From Brevundimonas sp. UBA4553 (GTDB taxonomy: Bacteria; Pseudomonadota; Alphaproteobacteria; Caulobacterales; Caulobacteraceae), in the NCBI RefSeq assembly GCF_002387245.1, contig NZ_DGLD01000002.1:273515-337514 (forward strand): a DNA stretch of 64,000 nt, written 5' to 3'. Under the pieces are notes generated by a model. It searched no databases and was not told the origin of the DNA. It saw only the letters and a program-made list of their open reading frames with translations. This document shows positions 16,883-25,397 of this stretch, piece by piece. Each line of letters begins with the position of its first letter. Positions within the stretch are counted from its first letter, which is position 1. The position numbers and the translations under genes are program-made.

Positions 16883-18313
16883 TCAGGCGAATGGATAGGG
16901 GCTGACCGACTTCGACCAGTCGTCCACCGTCAGCGCGCGCCCGACCGGCGGGGCGGCGCGTTCGGCGCAGGGGTGGCGTTCACACAGGCGACAGGCCGGG
17001 CCGATGGGCGTGACCTCGGGCTTTTGCAGGTCCAGACCGCGCGCGTAGATCAGGCGGTGGGCGTGTTTCAGCTCGCAGCCCAGGCCGATGGCCAGGTCCT
17101 GGCCCTCGGTGAAGGCGTCCTGACCCTGGCGGTCGACGGTGCGGGCCAGGGTGAACCAGCGCGATCCGTCCGGCGTCTCGATGATCTGGGTGACGATCCG
17201 GCCCGGGGTGCGGAAGGCCGAGTGCAGCCGCCAGCGCGGACAGGCCCCGCCGAAGCGAGAGAACGGAAAGGCGCCCGAGGCGTAGCGCTTGGACACATTG
17301 CCCGCCTGATCGACCCGCATCAGGAAGAAGGGCACGCCGCGCGCCGTGGGCCGCGACAGCGTCGTCAGCCGGTGCGCTGCCTGCTCGAAGCCGACGCCGA
17401 AGCGGGCCTGCAGCCGGGCCAGATCATAGCCGGTCTCTTCCGCCGTGCGCTGGAAGGCGGCGTAGGGCATGAGGATGGCGGCGGCCAGGCTATTGGTCAG
17501 CGAGGCCTTCAGCAGGTTGCGCGTCGGGGCGTCGGGCGGATTGGCCGCCTCGGTCAAGGCCTGAAGCTCGGCCCCATGCTCCATCAGCGCCAGTTGACAG
17601 GCGACGGCGAAGGCGCGCGACGACGGACCGAGCGTGTCGGACAGTAGCAGCCGCCCCCGATGCGGGTCGAAACGGCGGGTCCATTCGACCATAACCTCGG
17701 CGGGTAGGGTGCGGACCGTCAGGCCGTGGCGGGCGAACAACCGCGCCCGGGCCAGGGCCTCGAAGTTTTCGTCCGGCGACGAGGCTTCGGCTTTCAGGGC
17801 TTCATGCAGAGCTTCGCCGAGCGCATCCAGCTCGGGAACATGGTTGTGGCGACTCTGGATGTATTCGCGCACCCATTCCGACGGGCTGTCGGTCGGAGCA
17901 GCGCCGCCCCCGGCCTCGGTCTCGGCGCGGTCACGCACGCGGCGGTCGGAGAAGGCGCGATAAAGTCGCAGGATGGCGTCGGCGGCGGCGGGCTGATCCT
18001 CGGCCAGTTGCACGATCTCGTGGCGCGGCACGGCCAGGCCTTGGAACAGGGGGTCGGCGAAGGCCTCGGCCAGTTCGGCTTCGGACGCCGGACCGCCCGA
18101 CTGGCCCAAGTTCCTCAGGTCCACGTCATAGGTCTCGGCCAGACGCAGCAGCAGCTGGGCCGAGACGGGGCGCTGATTGCGCTCGATGTGGTTCAGATAG
18201 GAGGGCGAGACGCCCAGGTCGCTCGCCATCGCCGTTTGCGACAGGCCGAGATCGCGCCGCAGCCGTTTCAGGCGCCCGCCGAGGAAGAGTTTGCGATCAG
18301 CGGCGGCGTTCAT
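16883..18313 (-). CDS. XRE regulator, RamB/ScfR (short-chain fatty acyl) type
   Basis: 476 residues. An N-terminal Cro/XRE helix-turn-helix (about 9-63, GLSQTAMASDLGVSPSYLNHIERNQ) is followed by an ImmA/IrrE-like region (about 195-300, with degenerate zinc ligands) and a C-terminal DUF2083-type domain with cysteines (RLCERHPCAERAAPP). This architecture is that of RamB and short-chain acyl-CoA regulators that control glyoxylate-shunt and acetate genes. It is divergent from isocitrate lyase, its likely target, and probably autoregulated through the repeats in the shared intergenic region. Confidence 0.85.
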   Translation of the reverse strand: MNAAADRKLFLGGRLKRLRRDLGLSQTAMASDLGVSPSYLNHIERNQRPVSAQLLLRLAETYDVDLRNLGQSGGPASEAELAEAFADPLFQGLAVPRHEIVQLAEDQPAAADAILRLYRAFSDRRVRDRAETEAGGGAAPTDSPSEWVREYIQSRHNHVPELDALGEALHEALKAEASSPDENFEALARARLFARHGLTVRTLPAEVMVEWTRRFDPHRGRLLLSDTLGPSSRAFAVACQLALMEHGAELQALTEAANPPDAPTRNLLKASLTNSLAAAILMPYAAFQRTAEETGYDLARLQARFGVGFEQAAHRLTTLSRPTARGVPFFLMRVDQAGNVSKRYASGAFPFSRFGGACPRWRLHSAFRTPGRIVTQIIETPDGSRWFTLARTVDRQGQDAFTEGQDLAIGLGCELKHAHRLIYARGLDLQKPEVTPIGPACRLCERHPCAERAAPPVGRALTVDDWSKSVSPYPFA

Positions 18314-18324
18314 GGCGCGATGAT

Positions 18325-18405
18325 GTCACGATATGACTCAATTACAAGTGTCATGATGTGACTGTTTGACTTGAATGTCGAAGGTCTTTCGGTGTCATTC
18401 GTGAC
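18325..18405. promoter_or_regulatory. Three GTCA-N4/5-TGAC operators between regulator and aceA
   Basis: Two 13-bp dyads GTCACGATATGAC (18325-18337) and GTCATGATGTGAC (18350-18362) lie 25 bp apart start to start, just outside the regulator gene. A third, GTCATTCGTGAC (18394-18405), lies nearer aceA with a 4-base spacer. The shared half-site GTCA/TGAC suggests binding sites for the divergent XRE regulator. Confidence 0.6.
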
Positions 18406-18482
18406 GGTGGCGTGTTCTGGTCTCGGCAGCGGCGGCCCATTCTTCGTTCTTGAGGCCGCGCCCATCAAAAGCCGAGACGAAC

Positions 18483-19760
18483 ATGACGACCTTCGCCGAT
18501 CTGGTTCCTTCGCCCGCCGGCCGTTTTGACGGTATCGAACGCCCCTATACGCCTGAGGACGTCCTGCGCCTGCGCGGCTCGGTGCCGATCACCCATACGC
18601 TGGCCGAGCGCGGCGCCAACCGCCTGTGGGAACTCCTGCACACCGAGCCCTTCATCAACGCCTTGGGCGCCGTCACCGGCAATCAGGCGATGCAGATGGT
18701 CCGCGCCGGGCTGAAGGCCATCTATCTGTCGGGCTGGCAGGTCGCCGCCGACGCTAACACGGCCGGGGCCATGTATCCTGACCAGTCGCTGTATCCCGCC
18801 AACGCCGCGCCCGAGCTGTGCCGTCGCATCAATCGCACCCTGCAACGCGCCGACCAGATCGAGCACGCGGAAGGCGGCGCCAAGCGCGACTGGTTCGCCC
18901 CTATCGTCGCCGACGCCGAGGCTGGATTCGGCGGGCCGCTGAACAGCTTCGAGATCATGAAGGCCTTCATCGAGGCGGGCGCCGCGGGCGTCCACTTCGA
19001 GGACCAACTGGCCAGCGAGAAAAAGTGCGGCCATCTGGGCGGCAAGGTGCTGATCCCGACTCAGGCGCATGAGCGTAATCTGGTCGCCGCCCGTCTAGCC
19101 GCTGACGTCATGGGCACGCCGACCATCACGGTCGCCCGCACCGACGCCGAGAGCGCGCAACTGATCACCTCGGACATCGACGAGCGCGACCAGCCCTTTA
19201 TCGACCGCGACAACCGCACGCCCGAGGGCTTCTTCCGCCTGAAGGAAGGCACCGGCCTGGATCACTGCATCGCGCGCGGCCTGTCCTACGCCAACATCGC
19301 CGACCTGCTGTGGTGGGAAACCTCGCACCCCGATCTGGACGACGCCAAGAAGTTCGCCGAGGCGATCCAGAAGGCGCATCCGGGCAAGCTGATGGCCTAC
19401 AATTGCTCGCCCTCCTTCAACTGGAAGGCCAAGCTGGACGACGCCACCATCGCCAAGTTCCAGCGCGAGCTGGGGGCCATGGGCTACAAGTTCCAGTTCG
19501 TGACCCTGGCCGGCTTCCACAGCCTGAACAACGGCATGTTTGAGCTGGCCGACGGCTATCGCGATCGCGGCATGGCGGCCTATTCCGAGCTGCAACAGCG
19601 CGAGTTCGCCAACGAGGCCATCGGCTACACCGCCACGCGTCACCAGCGCGAGGTCGGCACCGGCTACTTCGACCAGGTCGCGACCGTCATTTCCAACGGG
19701 CAGTCGTCCACGACCGCCATGAAGGAATCCACCGAGACCGCCCAGTTCCACGCCGCTTAG
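18483..19760 (+). CDS. aceA: Isocitrate lyase
   Basis: 425 residues, the length of the short bacterial isocitrate lyases. It cleaves isocitrate to succinate and glyoxylate, the first step of the glyoxylate shunt needed for growth on acetate or fatty acids. The catalytic-loop motif KKCGHLGGK and the NCSPSFNW segment are present. ATG 18483 is chosen because MTTFADLVPS fits the family N-terminus. No malate synthase gene is in the window. Probably repressed or activated by the divergent RamB-like regulator. Confidence 0.96.
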   Translation: MTTFADLVPSPAGRFDGIERPYTPEDVLRLRGSVPITHTLAERGANRLWELLHTEPFINALGAVTGNQAMQMVRAGLKAIYLSGWQVAADANTAGAMYPDQSLYPANAAPELCRRINRTLQRADQIEHAEGGAKRDWFAPIVADAEAGFGGPLNSFEIMKAFIEAGAAGVHFEDQLASEKKCGHLGGKVLIPTQAHERNLVAARLAADVMGTPTITVARTDAESAQLITSDIDERDQPFIDRDNRTPEGFFRLKEGTGLDHCIARGLSYANIADLLWWETSHPDLDDAKKFAEAIQKAHPGKLMAYNCSPSFNWKAKLDDATIAKFQRELGAMGYKFQFVTLAGFHSLNNGMFELADGYRDRGMAAYSELQQREFANEAIGYTATRHQREVGTGYFDQVATVISNGQSSTTAMKESTETAQFHAA

Positions 19761-19774
19761 GAAAGGATAGAGCT

Positions 19775-19984
19775 ATGGAACCTCTGAACCGACCCCACGC
19801 GATCATCGAATTCTGCCTGGCGCCGCTTGGGCTCGACCCGGACGCCGAGGCGACGAAGGAGGTTCGCAAGCGGCTGGAACACGTCATCAAGACGTTTCAG
19901 GCCAAGGCGACGAAGCCGGTCAGCATCGACTTCTCAACCATGCCATCACAGGTCATCAACGAAGCCGCGCACGGCTACGAGTAG
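19775..19984 (+). CDS. Hypothetical 69-residue protein after aceA
   Basis: 69 residues, soluble and helical in appearance, no membrane span or signal. It follows aceA by 14 bases with a GGAAAGGA ribosome-binding site, so it is likely co-transcribed. No family recognised; small proteins of this kind occur downstream of aceA in Caulobacterales, but I cannot confirm conservation from sequence alone. Confidence 0.6.
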   Translation: MEPLNRPHAIIEFCLAPLGLDPDAEATKEVRKRLEHVIKTFQAKATKPVSIDFSTMPSQVINEAAHGYE

Positions 19985-19994
19985 AAGACGAAAC

Positions 19995-20023
19995 CCTCAG
20001 GCCGCCTGAAAAGCGGCCTGAGG
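19995..20023. terminator. Possible bidirectional terminator hairpin
   Basis: CCTCAGGCCGC (19995-20005) pairs perfectly with GCGGCCTGAGG (20013-20023) around a 7-base loop, between two convergent transcripts. It overlaps the last codons of the hybrid kinase. There is no clear T-run on either side, so termination is uncertain. Confidence 0.4.
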
Positions 20024-22285
20024 CGCGTCCGATGTCAGCTCCGCCACCATGGCCAGCAGGGCGTCGACGCTGAAAGGCTTCGCCAGATGGCGATCGGCGC
20101 CGGCGTCAAGGCCAGCCGCTATGTGTTCGGGCAGGGCGTTGGCGGTCAGCATGACGACCGGCGTACGCGGCATGCCCATGGCCACCTCATGCAGGCGGAT
20201 CTCGCGGGTCGCCGTCAGCCCGTCCATGACCGGCATCTGCATATCCATCAGCACCAGATCGAAGACGCTGGCGCGGCAGGCCTCGACGGCCTGAACACCG
20301 TCCTCGACCGAGACCAGTTCAACGGCTTCCTGATCCAGGATCAGCTCGACCACGCGGCGATTGGTCGGATGGTCGTCGGCCACCAGAATACGCAGGCGGC
20401 GAGCCTTCTCGACCAGGCGTGCGTGGTCCGGCGCCACGAGGGTCGGTGTCGACGCCGCGGGCGCTGCGGCCGGGCGCAGGGGCAGGGTCAGGATAAAGGC
20501 GGCGCCGCCTCCCGGTTCGCTTTCACAGCCAAGGTCCCCGCCCATCATGGCCGCCAGCTCGCGACTGATCGCCAAGCCCAGACCGGAGCCGCCGAAGCGA
20601 CGTGTGATGTCGCCATCGGCCTGTTCGAAGCGGCTGAACAACCGGTCGCGGGTCTCGGCGTCAAAACCTATGCCTGTATCCTGAATCACGAACCGCAGCC
20701 CCTGAGGTCCGGCGTCCACCGTCAGGCTGACGAAGCCCGAAGCGGTGAACTTGACGGCGTTGGAGACCAGATTGGTCAGAACCTGCTTCAGGCGGATGGC
20801 GTCGCCCTGCACCCATATGCGGGCTTCGGGCGCGACCTCGACCAGGAATTGCAGCCCCTTGTCGCGTGCGGCGGCGGCGTAGAGTTGCGCCGCTTCCTCG
20901 GTCGCGCGCGCCAGATCGAAGGCTTCATCGCTCAACTCCAGGCGACCGGATTCGACGCGGGCCAGATCAAGGATGTCGCTCAACAGGGTCTGCAGCGTGC
21001 GGCTGGATGAGTGGATCAGGTCCAGCATCTCTCGCTGTTGTTCATCAAGGTCGGTGCGCGCCAGCGCCTGAGCCACGCCGATGACCCCGTTCAGGGGGGT
21101 GCGAATCTCGTGGCTCATATTGGCGAGGAACTGGCTCTTTGCGCGATTGGCGGTGTCGGCGGCGTCGCGGGCTTCGGCCAGGGCCTGGGCGTCGCGTTTC
21201 AGATCGGTGATGTCGGAGCAGACCGTGACCGTGCCCTTTTCGGAGGTGCGGCGGTCCTGCACCCGGAGCCAGCGGTCGCCGACATTCTGTTCCATCGCGC
21301 CCAAGGGACGGCGTCTGTTGGCCAGGCGCTCGGCCATCCAGGCTTGCTCGCGCCCTTCGGCGCAGGGATAGATGCCAGCCCTGAGCCCTGTCTCAAGGAT
21401 TTCGCGGAAGGTGACGCCGACCTTCAGGGCCGAGGCGATCTCCGGATTGACCTCGGCGTAGCGCTGGTTCCAGATCGCCAGCCGATCGTCGGCGTCATAG
21501 AAGCCCAGGCCGTCGGGCATGGCCTCGATGGCCTCGCGAAGTTGGCCCAGAGCGCTGTGGCGCGACCACCAGACCATGCCGGTCAGGAAGGCGGCGATGA
21601 TGGCCAAAAGGCCGACGCTGGCTCCTATCCACAGCGTCAGGGTCGCCTCGGCAGCCGCAGCGGCGGGCAGCAGCACGCCGGGCGTCGGCGTTATGATCAC
21701 GGCGCTCATGGCGACAAAGTGGAGCCAGCAGACGCCCAGAGCGCCAAGAAACGTGGCGAGAAACACGCGCCTTGCGCCTACACGCCATGGCAGCAGGGCG
21801 ATGGCGCTGACGAGCAGCATCCCGCCGGCCAACGCGATCACGACCAGAAGCGGGTTCCACGACAGCATTGCGCCCGACAGGCGCAGGCCCGCCATGCCCA
21901 GGAAATGCATGGAGGCGACGCCAAGGCCGCAGGTCAGAGCGGCGACCACGCGACTGACCCGGCCGGCCTCGGCCAGGGCCAGATGCATGGCGGCGTAGAA
22001 GGCGATCACCACCACGCCGAGCGAGAGAGCGGTCTCCTCGATATCGTAGCGCACCGGCACCCCGACATCATAGGCCTTCATGGCGATGAAATGGGTGCTC
22101 CACACGCCCAGACCGGCGACCAGAGGCGCGGCGATCAGATAGACGCGTCGAGAGCGCCGAGCGACGTTGCGGGCGCGATCAAACAGGGACAGTGCGATCA
22201 GCAGGCTGAAGACCGAGACGAGCAGTGCGAATGGCAGAATGCGCCAGTCGTGCTGCTGAACCAGGCAGTTCAGGATCGTATTCAC
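19997..22285 (-). CDS. MHYT-domain hybrid sensor histidine kinase
   Basis: About 762 residues. The N-terminal seven-span MHYT domain shows the repeated histidine-methionine motifs THFIAMKA, MHFLGMAG and LHFVAMSA, proposed to bind a metal that senses gas. A PAS domain follows (about 245-350), then HisKA with H392 (SHEIRTPLNG), HATPase_c and a C-terminal receiver domain with D681 (LMDMQMP). GTG 22285 is preferred because GGAGGGG lies 8 bases upstream. No Hpt or output gene is adjacent; it is divergent from phoR. Confidence 0.88.
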   Translation of the reverse strand: MNTILNCLVQQHDWRILPFALLVSVFSLLIALSLFDRARNVARRSRRVYLIAAPLVAGLGVWSTHFIAMKAYDVGVPVRYDIEETALSLGVVVIAFYAAMHLALAEAGRVSRVVAALTCGLGVASMHFLGMAGLRLSGAMLSWNPLLVVIALAGGMLLVSAIALLPWRVGARRVFLATFLGALGVCWLHFVAMSAVIITPTPGVLLPAAAAAEATLTLWIGASVGLLAIIAAFLTGMVWWSRHSALGQLREAIEAMPDGLGFYDADDRLAIWNQRYAEVNPEIASALKVGVTFREILETGLRAGIYPCAEGREQAWMAERLANRRRPLGAMEQNVGDRWLRVQDRRTSEKGTVTVCSDITDLKRDAQALAEARDAADTANRAKSQFLANMSHEIRTPLNGVIGVAQALARTDLDEQQREMLDLIHSSSRTLQTLLSDILDLARVESGRLELSDEAFDLARATEEAAQLYAAAARDKGLQFLVEVAPEARIWVQGDAIRLKQVLTNLVSNAVKFTASGFVSLTVDAGPQGLRFVIQDTGIGFDAETRDRLFSRFEQADGDITRRFGGSGLGLAISRELAAMMGGDLGCESEPGGGAAFILTLPLRPAAAPAASTPTLVAPDHARLVEKARRLRILVADDHPTNRRVVELILDQEAVELVSVEDGVQAVEACRASVFDLVLMDMQMPVMDGLTATREIRLHEVAMGMPRTPVVMLTANALPEHIAAGLDAGADRHLAKPFSVDALLAMVAELTSDAPQAAFQAA

Positions 22286-22434
22286 TTCAAAAGCCCCTCC
22301 AGCCCCTCGAAAAGACTGCCGCAAATCGGTGAACAAAATACGTTATGCGCGAGAATCCTCGCCCATCCGGTCGCTCTTCGAACAGGCTTCAGCATAGGGT
22401 GCGGTCGCTGAACAATGAGATAACGTCGATTTTC

Positions 22435-23859
22435 ATGCCGTACGAGCATTCGCCTTCGCCGGTCGCACCCACCGCTTCGTCCAGACTTTGGACGGCAGGC
22501 GCCAGCGGCGGCGTGGCGATTCTGGTGATGGCGGTGCTCGCGGTGATGAAGCCGGAGCTCGCGGGCTGGCTGGCCGCCGGCGCCTTGGCGGTCGCGGCGG
22601 CGACCTGGCTGGTCAACCGCCGCCCGCCCGCCCTGGTCAGCATCAGCGATCTGGACGGCAGCGGCCCCGCCGATGTGGCGCCCGATGGCGCTCTGTTGGG
22701 CGATGTCTTTGAAGCCCTGGCCGATCCGATCCTGATCATCAGCGGAGGGGAGGCCGACGACATCGCCGGGCGGCGCATCGCCCTGGCCAACGCGGCTGCA
22801 CGTGAGCTGTTTCGACTCCAGGGGACCGGGGCCGGGCTTCTGGTGTCGGTGATCCGCGATCCCAAGGTGCTGGAGGCGGTCGACGAGGCCCTGTTCGGCG
22901 AGTTCAGCAGCACGGTGGACTACGTCGGCGGCGGCGCTCAGGAACGGCACTGGCGGGCTTTCATTCGTCCTCTGCCTGAGCGGGACGCTCATCTGTGGGG
23001 CGCGGGGGCGATGGCGCTTCTGGCGCTGCGCGACGAGACCGACGCCCGCCGCATGGAGATGATGCGGGTCGACTTCCTGGCCAACGCCAGCCACGAGTTG
23101 CGCACGCCGCTGGCCTCATTGTCAGGCTTCATCGAGACGCTGAAGGGGCACGCCAAGGACGATCCAAAGGCGCGGGACAAGTTTCTCGACATCATGGCCA
23201 TTCAGGCTGACCGGATGGGGCGCCTGGTCGCTGACCTGCTGTCTCTGAGCCGCATCGAATTGAACGAGCACATCGCGCCGCTGGGCCGCGTCGACCTGGC
23301 CCGAGCCGCTTCAGACGTGGTGGACGCCGTCAGCGTCATCTCACGCGAGCGCGGCGTGACGATCAAAGCCGACCTGGGGCAGGGCGGGGCGACCGTGACG
23401 GGCGACCGGGATGAAATTGTTCAAGTCATCCAGAACCTGATCGACAACGCCCTGAAGTATTCCAGCAACAGCGGCGTGGTGGAGTTGTCCATCGACCGCG
23501 ATCGCACGCTGGACGAGGCCATGGCGGCGCGTATGCCCGAAGGCACGCGCCTTTCGCTGGTTACGCCGGATCGGGAGGCCGGTCAGAGGTATGCGGTGGT
23601 CACAGTGCGCGATCACGGCCCCGGCATGGCGCGTGAGCATCTGCCGCGGCTAACCGAGCGATTCTATCGCGTGGAAGGCCAGAAAAGCGGCGAGCGCCAG
23701 GGCACCGGTCTGGGGCTGGCGATCGTGCGGCACATCATCATTCGCCACCGAGGCGGACTGGCGGTCGACAGCGCCCTGGGGCAGGGCGCGATCTTCGCGG
23801 CCTGCTTCCCGTTGGCGCTTACGCGTGATGCCGAAACTGTGGGCGGATCTACGCCGTAA
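22435..23859 (+). CDS. phoR: Phosphate regulon sensor kinase PhoR
   Basis: About 474 residues. Two N-terminal membrane spans (about 22-58), a PAS-like region (about 80-190), HisKA with H220 (SHELRTPLAS), and HATPase_c with N, G1 (DHGPGM) and G2 (GTGLGLAIV) boxes. It is expected to phosphorylate PhoB under phosphate limitation and be restrained by PstSCAB-PhoU. The start is uncertain: ATG 22435 fits the N-terminus but has a weak ribosome-binding site, and an in-frame ATG at 22345 is possible. A Pho box overlaps its stop codon. Confidence 0.88.
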   Translation: MPYEHSPSPVAPTASSRLWTAGASGGVAILVMAVLAVMKPELAGWLAAGALAVAAATWLVNRRPPALVSISDLDGSGPADVAPDGALLGDVFEALADPILIISGGEADDIAGRRIALANAAARELFRLQGTGAGLLVSVIRDPKVLEAVDEALFGEFSSTVDYVGGGAQERHWRAFIRPLPERDAHLWGAGAMALLALRDETDARRMEMMRVDFLANASHELRTPLASLSGFIETLKGHAKDDPKARDKFLDIMAIQADRMGRLVADLLSLSRIELNEHIAPLGRVDLARAASDVVDAVSVISRERGVTIKADLGQGGATVTGDRDEIVQVIQNLIDNALKYSSNSGVVELSIDRDRTLDEAMAARMPEGTRLSLVTPDREAGQRYAVVTVRDHGPGMAREHLPRLTERFYRVEGQKSGERQGTGLGLAIVRHIIIRHRGGLAVDSALGQGAIFAACFPLALTRDAETVGGSTP

Positions 23860-23871
23860 CAGAACTGTCAC
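23854..23871 (+). promoter_or_regulatory. Pho box before pstC
   Basis: CCGTAAC-AGAA-CTGTCAC matches the two 7-base direct repeats spaced by 4 bases that PhoB binds (consensus CTGTCAT-N4-CTGTCAY). It overlaps the phoR stop codon, and a TTAATC hexamer at 23881-23886 sits about where the -10 of a PhoB-activated promoter is expected. It should drive pstC-pstA-pstB-phoU-phoB. Confidence 0.7.
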
Positions 23872-23966
23872 GCCGCCGTCTTAATCCGCTCGCCAATCGC
23901 AGGCAGGTTCCCGGCCGAAACGCGCCGGACCCGGCACGTTAATGATTCACGCGTGCACGGACCCGG

Positions 23967-25397
23967 ATGATCTGGATTTTCCTGTTACTGCTGATCGCCT
24001 TCTCCGGGCTCGCCTATCTGGGCGGGCGCAGGTTGGCCGCGCGCCGCAGCCTGGGCGTCAGGGCGCATTCGCGTCCCGGCCAGCATGGCCTCTACGCCCT
24101 GATCTGGGTCGGCATGCCGGCCCTGGCGGTGCTGATCGCCGCCTCGACCTTCTCCACGCCGTTGGAGCGCCAGATGATGGCGGCGGGCGCGCCGGAGGCT
24201 GTGGCCCAACTGGAGCCGTTCCGCCGTGAGGCCTTCTTCTCGGACGCGCGCCGCATCGGCGACGGTCTGGAGGCCCAGCAGATCTGGCCGGCCCCCTATG
24301 CCGAGGAACTGCCGGCTGAGGGACGTCGTGCTCACCGTATCTCTTCCGTTCTGGACTGGGGCGGCGGGGTTGCAGCCCTGATCGCAGCCGTTCTGGGCGG
24401 CGTCTTCGTCTTCGTGCGCATCCGTCCCGACCTGCGTGCGCGCAATCGGGTTGAAAGCTGGATCAGCATCGTTCTGTTCGCCTGCTCGGCCGTGGCCGTG
24501 CTGACGACTGTGGGCATCATCTTCTCCCTGGTGTGGGACAGTCTCCGCTTCTTCGCCTCAGTGCCGATCACGGAGTTCCTGTTCGGCACCAAGTGGAGCC
24601 CGCAGATGGCCATCCGCGCCGACCAGATCGGCTCGTCGGGCGCCTTTGGGGCCGTGCCGCTGTTCGCCGGCACCTTCCTGATCATGATGATCGCCATGCT
24701 CGTGGCCGGACCGATCGGCCTGTTCTCGGCCATCTATCTGTCGGAATACGCCGGTCGTCGCACTCGCGCGGTGGTCAAGCCCATGCTCGAGGTCCTGGCC
24801 GGGGTTCCGACGGTGGTCTACGGCTTCTTCGCCGCCCTGACGGTGGGGCCGGCCTTCCGCGTCTTCTTCAACACCATCGGGGGCTGGCTGGTCGGCGGAC
24901 CGCTGGATGGCATGGGCCAATACCTGCTGCTGGTGCAGAACCAGATGGCCCTGGTGGCCGGCGCCGTCATGGGCATCATGCTGATCCCCTTCGTCAGCTC
25001 CCTGTCCGACGACATCATGAACGCAGTGCCGCAATCGCTGCGAGACGGTTCCTACGCCATGGGCGCGACCAAGTCCGAAACGGTCAAGAAGGTGCTGCTG
25101 CCCGCCGCCCTGCCGGGCATTGCGGGGGCCTTCCTGCTGGCCATCTCGCGCGCTATCGGCGAGACCATGATCGTGACCATGGCCGCCGGTCTGGCGGCCA
25201 AGCTGACGCTGAACCCGCTGGACACGGTGACGACCGTCACGGTGCAGATCGTCACTCTTCTGACCGGGGATCAGGAGTTCAACAGTCCCAAGACCCTGGC
25301 TGCCTTTGGTCTGGGCCTGACCCTGTTTGTCGTAACCCTGCTGCTCAACATTGTCGCCATGCGCATCGTGCAAGCCTATCGGGAACAATATGACTGA
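23967..25397 (+). CDS. pstC: Phosphate ABC transporter permease PstC
   Basis: 476 residues, longer than E. coli PstC because of an N-terminal extension of two membrane spans (PstC_N type) common in alphaproteobacteria. The C-terminal half has the permease EAA-like loop (QSLRDGSYAMGATKSETVKKVLLPAALPGI). With PstA it forms the inner-membrane channel for phosphate. It overlaps pstA by 8 bases. No periplasmic PstS gene is in this cluster, so it must be encoded elsewhere. Confidence 0.93.
   Translation: MIWIFLLLLIAFSGLAYLGGRRLAARRSLGVRAHSRPGQHGLYALIWVGMPALAVLIAASTFSTPLERQMMAAGAPEAVAQLEPFRREAFFSDARRIGDGLEAQQIWPAPYAEELPAEGRRAHRISSVLDWGGGVAALIAAVLGGVFVFVRIRPDLRARNRVESWISIVLFACSAVAVLTTVGIIFSLVWDSLRFFASVPITEFLFGTKWSPQMAIRADQIGSSGAFGAVPLFAGTFLIMMIAMLVAGPIGLFSAIYLSEYAGRRTRAVVKPMLEVLAGVPTVVYGFFAALTVGPAFRVFFNTIGGWLVGGPLDGMGQYLLLVQNQMALVAGAVMGIMLIPFVSSLSDDIMNAVPQSLRDGSYAMGATKSETVKKVLLPAALPGIAGAFLLAISRAIGETMIVTMAAGLAAKLTLNPLDTVTTVTVQIVTLLTGDQEFNSPKTLAAFGLGLTLFVVTLLLNIVAMRIVQAYREQYD

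Noticed and set aside
20087..22411. Long plus-strand frames opposite the MHYT hybrid kinase
   Set aside because: They run antisense to clear kinase domains and give repetitive, domain-free translation.
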